Positions 58,701 through 64,000 of a stretch of DNA of 64,000 nucleotides are shown here, piece after piece (position 1 is the first letter of the stretch; each line of letters begins with the position of its first letter). The stretch lies in assembly GCA_051453625.1 (NCBI GenBank), contig JBOZIK010000001.1, positions 268,800,302-268,864,301 of the forward strand, given 5' to 3'. The translations under genes were made by a program, and so were the position numbers. The notes beneath the pieces were generated by a model. The model was not told the origin of the DNA. It saw only the letters and a list, made by a program, of their open reading frames with translations, and ran no database searches. Origin of the DNA: Welwitschia mirabilis (Eukaryota > Gnetophyta > Gnetopsida > Welwitschiales).

Positions 58701-58740
58701 TCTAAAGTCAAGATTGGTTAAAATCTAAAGAAGACTTAAC

Positions 58741-58756
58741 CTAGTTCTGATACCAA
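58741..58756 (-). other. Primer-binding site, Copia family B
   Basis: Minus strand TTGGTATCAGAACTAG, the tRNA-Met type site, immediately after the LTR end at about 58760. It shows that the LTR at 58760-60577 acted as a 5' LTR for sequence at lower coordinates. Confidence 0.8.
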
Positions 58757-58759
58757 TTC

Positions 58760-60577
58760 ATAGGATCGAGAATCCTAGACAGGGGGTTAATAGTTTCTTT
58801 GAAAAATATAACATAATATTTTAAATGAATCCAATATTAAACAAAAACTTTCACTTAATAGTTAACTAATAAAAAATGTGAATAAAAAAAGAAATTAACA
58901 GAAGTAAAGTAATACTAACTGAAAGAACAAAAGTACCAAATAGAAGCACGTAGGATTTATAATGGTTCGAGAAATTCCCTACTCCACTCTCGACGATCAG
59001 CGTATCCCTAAGCTAGATTTGGATTTTTGTTACTCTACCATGTATCCCAGGTTCACCTATAACATTTATAAATGGACTTTTGTTAAAGGCTTAGTTTCAA
59101 CCTTTTACAAGAAAGCATAGTAGTAATGATAGTATATCCAAGTGCACAGGTATTACTCGATCTTTGGCTCAATGAAAGTAATAAAGCACTTCTCCTAAAT
59201 ATGATACAATCTAAAAACAAAGGGGTGCTATAGATCTGATCTCATATGTAAATATGCCATAGTTTTTGGTTCATCTTTGGTCAGGAATGCAATTCTAAAT
59301 GAGTACAATGATTAATCCACAAGATTTAAAAGTTTGACAAAAGATGTAACAGTGATTTGACTTTTTACTATATATAATAAAATTTTTTAGGATTTTTACA
59401 AGTGAAAAAGATCTTCCAGTAGCCATAAAATGGCTACATAACAGCTATAAAATTTTCATTTTTATCATAACCAGTTGATCCCTCAAACATCTAGTCGACT
59501 CCTCCTAGTGCTATCACTTAAATAGGTTACTCTTATGAACTTTTTGATTGATCTAGTTTCTTATGGTTTCATGTTTAGTCGATCCCTCAAGGTTTAACTA
59601 ACTACTCATCTATTCACTCGCATATCTATCCAGTCACCTGCTTGGTCCTAATAAAGACCATCATAGTTCTTCTGCTCCGAGTATAGTCGACTCCTCAGGA
59701 ATCTAGTTAACCCCTTGCTAACTGGTTGTGAAGTATTAATGCTTAGTTCTTAGATTTAATTAATCCCTTAGGTGTTCAGTTGACCCTTTAATAATTGGCT
59801 AAAAAGTATCAAGTGCATAGTGCTTAGGTTTAGTCTATCCCTTAAATATATAGTCGACCCCTTGACGATCAGTTTAAAAGTACTAGTTCTCAGGTTCATA
59901 GGTTTAGTTAACTCCTCAGATATCTAGTTGACCCATCCGAATTTAGTAAATATCTGAGTATTATCTTTAGGTGTAGTTAACCCCTTAGAAGTCTAGTCAA
60001 TCCCTTAAGAGGATAATAAAACTTGATAGGTTTCAAGATTAAAATGTGACAAACATTACTTCAGCTTCTGACCTATAAGATACAATAAATTTAGCTACAT
60101 AGAAAACATTACTTTGACATCAATTGATAAATAATAATTTGAAAATATCCTCCTTTAACATTAATGGTAAACTTTTTCTTAGTTAAATAGATTAGAGTTG
60201 GAAAAACTACCCCTTACAAAATGCCTATTAATCTTTGGGAAAAAAATATTAAACATTTTATATCAAGTAAGAAATTTTGGAAAGTTTTTAATTTGTGCCA
60301 TTATTAAAACAATTTGAAGTACAATATTGAAAGATATAAAAGTGCTAAAATATTATAATAAACAACATTTTGATCATGCAATATGTAACAACTTTGAAAT
60401 ATATTATAAATTTTTAGTTCATAATAAAAATACATGTGCACTTAAAAATGGAAAATAGAAAGTATAAAGCTTGAAAAACAAGAGCATTTCTATTATTAAA
60501 AGATGACTAATACAATGAAAATAAAAAGTGCTTAACAAGTGTAGATACTTCTAAAAATAGAAAAACAAATAACTAAT
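58760..60577 (-). repeat. LTR of Copia family B
   Basis: About 1.8 kb. The high end follows the purine run TCAAAAGGGAGAGAAT of element B and the low end is followed by a PBS and gag, so this LTR is 3' LTR of one internal region and 5' LTR of another. 59460-60010 contains more than ten TAGTCGACYCCT / AGTTGACCC-type motifs. Confidence 0.65.
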
Positions 60578-60651
60578 TCTCTCCCTTTTGACATCAATAA
60601 CAAAGAAGAAAAATACAAGCATGAGAAAAACATAAGAATAAAAAAGAGAGA

Positions 60652-61676
60652 TTAATTAGATTCCTTTGCTTTCTCCTCTTTTGATTCTTCTTCAAAATCT
60701 TCTTCTTCTTTTTTTTTATCTTCTTTAACTACCTTTCACAATGAGCTTTTGACTTTCTCTAAAGTATCAGCAATCTCATACCTAGCTACAATGATAGCTT
60801 CCTTCATATGCCTAGTATGAGAGTCAATCCACCTGAAGTATAAAAGTGTCTCTTCTAAAAATGCTTACTTGGAAGAAGGAAATTTAGAGGACTTCTTTGA
60901 TCTAGAAAATATATGCATGCAAGACAATGTTGCATACCTGATGGGTGACATGGGTTAAAGGGTTTCAAGCTTCGAGTGAAAAGTAACTCGGTAATAATGG
61001 TACATATTAATACTCAACACAGAGTAGGGTAAATCCCTAGTTCTTTGATACTCCAATTGAGAAATCATATTCTTTAGTATAATGGCAGGGGCATCAATAG
61101 AGTGCCTAACCCCTATTAAGTACATTAAATAGGCCCTATAATTAAACGCCTCATCACGATGACCTACCAAAGATAAGAAATTATAGGTAAAAACTAAATG
61201 AAGAAATCTGTACTTTGGGGTAAGAAAAGAAGTAGAAATAGTATGCTTTTGGCAATGGAGCTTACCATAAAGCTCCCTTGTGATCTTTGATTTATCTTCT
61301 ATAGAGTTAAAAAAGACCAAAGCTCTTTATAGTCTCCTTTTGAAAGATCTATAACATCTACATAAAATTTTGAAATTACTTTCATCCTCTTCCAAAAAAT
61401 GAAGGTTTCAAGGGTTCTAGTGTTAACATTATAAGGAGCATTAAAAAAAATATCCTAGTAAGAAAAGGATAAGTAGAACTTAAAACATCAAGAAAATAAG
61501 ACAGATCTAGATCTCATAATAGTTAGATCACATCTCTAAGCTTCGTAATCTCTAAAGTAGCAATAGATCTTTCCTAGCTTATAGGCTTCTTCTCAAACTT
61601 CTTAGTGAACTTGTCTAAAGAATATTCAAATATTTCTTGGTAGATTAGTCCTTCTCATGAAGAGTTCCTTAGCCAT
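60652..61676 (-). pseudogene. Third ORF of Copia B, putative plant transposon protein domain
   Basis: ATG at 61676 (MAKELFMRRTNLPR), TAA at 60652-60654; about 341 codons, close to the 333 of element A. The best-kept part is 61320-60955 with FLTPKYRFLHLVFTYNFLS, NYRAYLMYLIGVRHSIDAPAIILKNM, clearly homologous to element A. The C-terminus is a highly charged Lys/Glu tail (VVKEDKKKEEEDFEEES), which suggests a coiled coil or a nucleic-acid or protein-binding tail. Only a few stops, so it is among the least decayed transposon frames here. Confidence 0.65.
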
Positions 61677-61789
61677 TACAACTACTTAATAGAAACTTGA
61701 AGATAAGAAAGACCTAAGAAAAATACTAGAGCTAAAGGAGACATATGGCTAGAAAATAATGAAAAGGGTTTGGGCTCTACTTTCTTTTA

Positions 61790-62010
61790 AATAAAAGGTT
61801 GATTAGGTTGATTTTAATAAAGAAATTAGGTCTACTGATGGTACTTCCACACTGTAACCCTATATATTTGGTCAATTAGTTTTAGTTTGAGTAGACTCGT
61901 TAAGATGCAAGTCTATAACATTAACAAGGTCTAGGCGACTAGGCTTTTAGGCTGGTTGACTAGACACCTCTAGTTGACTAAATCATAGATCTGAACTATC
62001 ATCCTATAAT
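61790..62010. promoter_or_regulatory. Motif-bearing spacer between pol and third ORF, element B
   Basis: Contains GGTCAATTAG, GGCGACTAGG, GGTTGACTAG and TAGTTGACTAA within 130 bases, the same GTTGAC/GTCGAC family as in the adjoining LTR (59460-60010). Confidence 0.4.
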
Positions 62011-62049
62011 TAGCAAAAGGATGATGAGATAATTCTTAGTTCATTCTGA

Positions 62050-62790
62050 AGATGAATAAAATTATCAAAATTTAGAGGTTTAATAAAAATATCTGCTAGT
62101 TGATGATCTGTACTAATAAAATTCATTATAATATTTCCTTGTTCAACTTAATCTCTTAAAAAGTGATGTCTTAGTTTAATGTGTTTAGTTTTAGAGTGCT
62201 AAATAGGATTTTTAAAAATGTTTATAGGCTAGTGTTATCATGGAAAATATGAACTTATTCAAAATTTAAATCAAAGTCCTTTAGCATTTCCTTCATCTAA
62301 AGGAGATAAGTACAACTCCTCTTTATTGCAATATACTCAGCTTTTGCTATTAAAAGGAAGATTAAATTTTGCTTTTTACTTTCCCATCCTACTAAGCATT
62401 ATCCTAATAGAAAACAATTACCATTTTTGGATTTCCTATCATCTTTACATCTATCCCGATCTACATTAGTAAATCCTATAAGCTTAAACGATGTCTCCAT
62501 ATGATACCATAAACCATAATCACATATGCCTTTTACATATCTAATTATTCTTTTTACTACTTGTAAGTGTAANNNNNNNNNNNNNNNNNNNNNNNNNNNN
62601 NNNNNNNNNNNNNNNNNNNNNNNNNNNNNNNNNNNNNNNNNNNNNNNNNNNNNNNNNNNNNNNNNNNNNNNNNNNNNNNNNNNNNNNNNNNNNNNTCCAT
62701 CTTTACCTAAACTAACTTTACAAGATGTTAACATTAGAGTATTAGTTGTTTTAGCATTTTCCAATCCAAAATATTTGATTAAATATTTTG
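62050..62790 (-). pseudogene. RNase H remnant of Copia B
   Basis: MENAKTTNTLMLTSCKVSLGKDG, then 123 N, then LHLQVVKRIIRYVKGICDYGLWY, FTNVDRDRCKDDRKS (62764-62399), AKAEYIAIKRSC near 62340, and THIKL RHHF..DHQLADIFIKPL near 62180-62060. The frame stays open across the 123-N gap, whose 41 codons equal about what the family has at this place, so this gap appears correctly sized. Confidence 0.8.
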
Positions 62791-62879
62791 CATATTTAGA
62801 TTAAGAAACAAATATTTTATTCTTTGTTTACTTAATATATAATCTAAGAAACATTTTCACTTTACCAAGAATGCTTATT

Positions 62880-63540
62880 TCAAAATGTATTACCATAATT
62901 ATTACAAATTATTTTGATAATCCTTCATTAGAAGCACCAAATATGATGTTATTTACATAAATTTGGATAATGATAAAATTCTTTTTTAAATTCTTAATAA
63001 ATAAGGTCTTGTCTACCATTTCACGAATATAAACATTATCATTTAAAACATGGCTAACTATTTATACCAAACTCTTGGAGCTTGCTTCAATCCATAAAAA
63101 GATTTTTTAAGTATATAAACATGATCAAATTTATGAGGATCTACAAACCCTTGTGGTTTTTCTATATAAACTTCTTCATTTAGAGTTCCATTTAAAATGC
63201 GCTCTTTACATCACTTTGATACACTTTGACATTTTTAAAGACTACAAATGCTAAAAACATTCTAATACTATTAAGCCTTACAACTGGAGAAAATGTGTCA
63301 CCTACATCAATGCCTTTTATTTGGTTATAGCATTGTGTTATTAATCTTGCTTCATTTTTTAATGACATTGTTTTCTTTATTACATTTGTTTTTTAAGATC
63401 CACTTTATCCCAATGACATTTTTGTCTTTTGGTCTTTCTACAAATTTCCAAACATTATTTCTCTTAAATTATTGTAATTCATCTTACATAGCCATCATCC
63501 ATTTTTTAAGGGATTCAACTTCTTCAAATTTCTTAGGTTC
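62880..63540 (-). pseudogene. Reverse transcriptase remnant of Copia B
   Basis: [21 protein letters not shown] and [12 protein letters not shown] near 63170-63060, QIYVNNIIFGASNEG near 62980-62935. The catalytic YVDD has become YVNN. The first half (63400-63200) is frameshifted. Confidence 0.8.
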
Positions 63541-63983
63541 TATTTAAGACACATAACAAATGTGGATACAAAATTCTTTATATAATTACTTATCTTTATT
63601 CTTGAATTAACTTCTCTCATAATAGATCCAAAAGGGTGATCTTTTAGCTCTTTGAACTTTTTAGTTGTGAATTCTTTTGTAGGAGCTTCTTCATTTTTAA
63701 CAGACACTACATTAGTTATGAGGTTGCTTGGAGATATGTCTTCTTCATCATTTAAATAAATAGATCTTATGCTAACATCATCAATTTGTACATCTATTAA
63801 TTCTTCTATAGTTAAAATTCTCTTGTTCAAAACATGATAAGCTCTACTTCTAATTAAATAACTCAAAAATATAGCTTCATCAGCTTTAGAATTAAATTTT
63901 CTTAGACTTTCTCTATTTTTTAGTACATAACATTTACTTTTAAAGACTTTAAAATATGAAATATTAGTTTTCTTCCTTTCCAC
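63540..63983 (-). pseudogene. Integrase C-terminus and linker of Copia B
   Basis: A 147-codon open frame: MERKKTNISYFKVFKSKCYVLKN, LRKFNSKADEAIFLSYLIRSRAYHVLNKRILTIEE and a Glu/Asp-rich linker. Matches the PNISYFHVFGCKCFILN..KFDAKSDEGIFLGYS region of SIRE-type Copia integrase. Equivalent to 38594-38806 in element C. The ATG is not a real start; it is internal to pol. Confidence 0.85.
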
Positions 63984-64000
63984 AATTTATATAGCATTTT

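Larger units (their letters stand above)
60578..64000 (-). mobile_element. SIRE-like Copia element B, 3' part
   Basis: Minus strand: integrase end and RT (64000 to about 62880), RNase H (to about 62050), spacer, third ORF (61676-60652), polypurine tract (60578-60597). The element continues beyond the window. Sister in organisation to A and C. Confidence 0.8.

Noticed and set aside
61856-62000. SalI-like GTCGAC motifs as a cloning or vector artefact
   Set aside because: They are degenerate, irregularly spaced and embedded in transposon sequence of natural composition.

Overview
The window is nuclear DNA of a seed plant with a repeat-dominated genome. The evidence is one intact single-exon plant Qa-SNARE (syntaxin of the SYP12 type) on the minus strand at 26372-27268, surrounded by very AT-rich, strongly decayed LTR retrotransposons of plant lineages plus L1-type LINE remains. 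There are no bacterial-style operons, no rRNA and no canonical tRNA. I cannot name the species. Apart from the syntaxin, essentially every recognisable protein is a transposon relic broken by stops and frameshifts. Many stops sit where the family has Gln or Trp (CAA/CAG to TAA/TAG, TGG to TAG/TGA), as expected from C-to-T decay of methylated DNA. Eight 100-N gaps (unknown size), one 10-N gap and one 123-N gap interrupt the sequence.

Layout, left half. 1-3727: internal part of a Tork/TNT1-like Copia element (+), then an LTR fragment, a second gag fragment and a complete inverted LTR of the same family (to 4838). 4839-8366: anonymous AT-rich DNA with a degraded piece of the LTR found again at 8.4-9.7 kb. 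8367-25222: a Tat/Ogre-like Ty3/gypsy element (-), with LTRs at 8367-9712 and 23892-25222, its primer-binding site, a small intact leader ORF, gag, protease, RT, RNase H and a second RNase H. It is interrupted by a Copia element with an extra 3' ORF (about 9.74-16.5 kb) and by a small solo LTR with a perfect target-site duplication (19003-19285). 26.0-27.6 kb: the syntaxin gene with a tandem repeat array downstream of it.

Right half. 27.6-35.2 kb: spacer with a tRNA-like palindrome (28005-28136) and an L1-type reverse transcriptase relic (about 30.2-31.9 kb). 35202-45042: a full-length 9.8 kb SIRE-like Copia element (+) with both LTRs, PBS, gag-PR-INT-RT-RNH, an extra ORF and a polypurine tract. 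45.0-47.5 kb: Copia integrase and LINE fragments (-). 47468-52117: roughly 4 kb LTR and integrase end of a Tekay/Del-like gypsy (-). 52.27-58.19 kb: 3' part of an Athila-like gypsy (-) with an extra ORF. 58.19-64.0 kb: SIRE-like Copia sequence (-) inserted in the Athila integrase, including an LTR shared by two internal regions, an extra ORF and pol running off the window.

The most interesting pattern is shared by the three SIRE-like Copia elements and the Athila-like element. All carry, between pol and the polypurine tract, an ORF resembling the putative plant transposon protein domain. In each, the spacer between pol and that ORF repeats a short, near-palindromic, element-specific motif that is also repeated in that element's own LTR (GTCGAC/GTTGAC, GATCAACC/GTCACCC, AGACATCT/AGATGTCT, GTCATCYRGAT). 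This suggests a common cis-regulatory design for expression of the third ORF.
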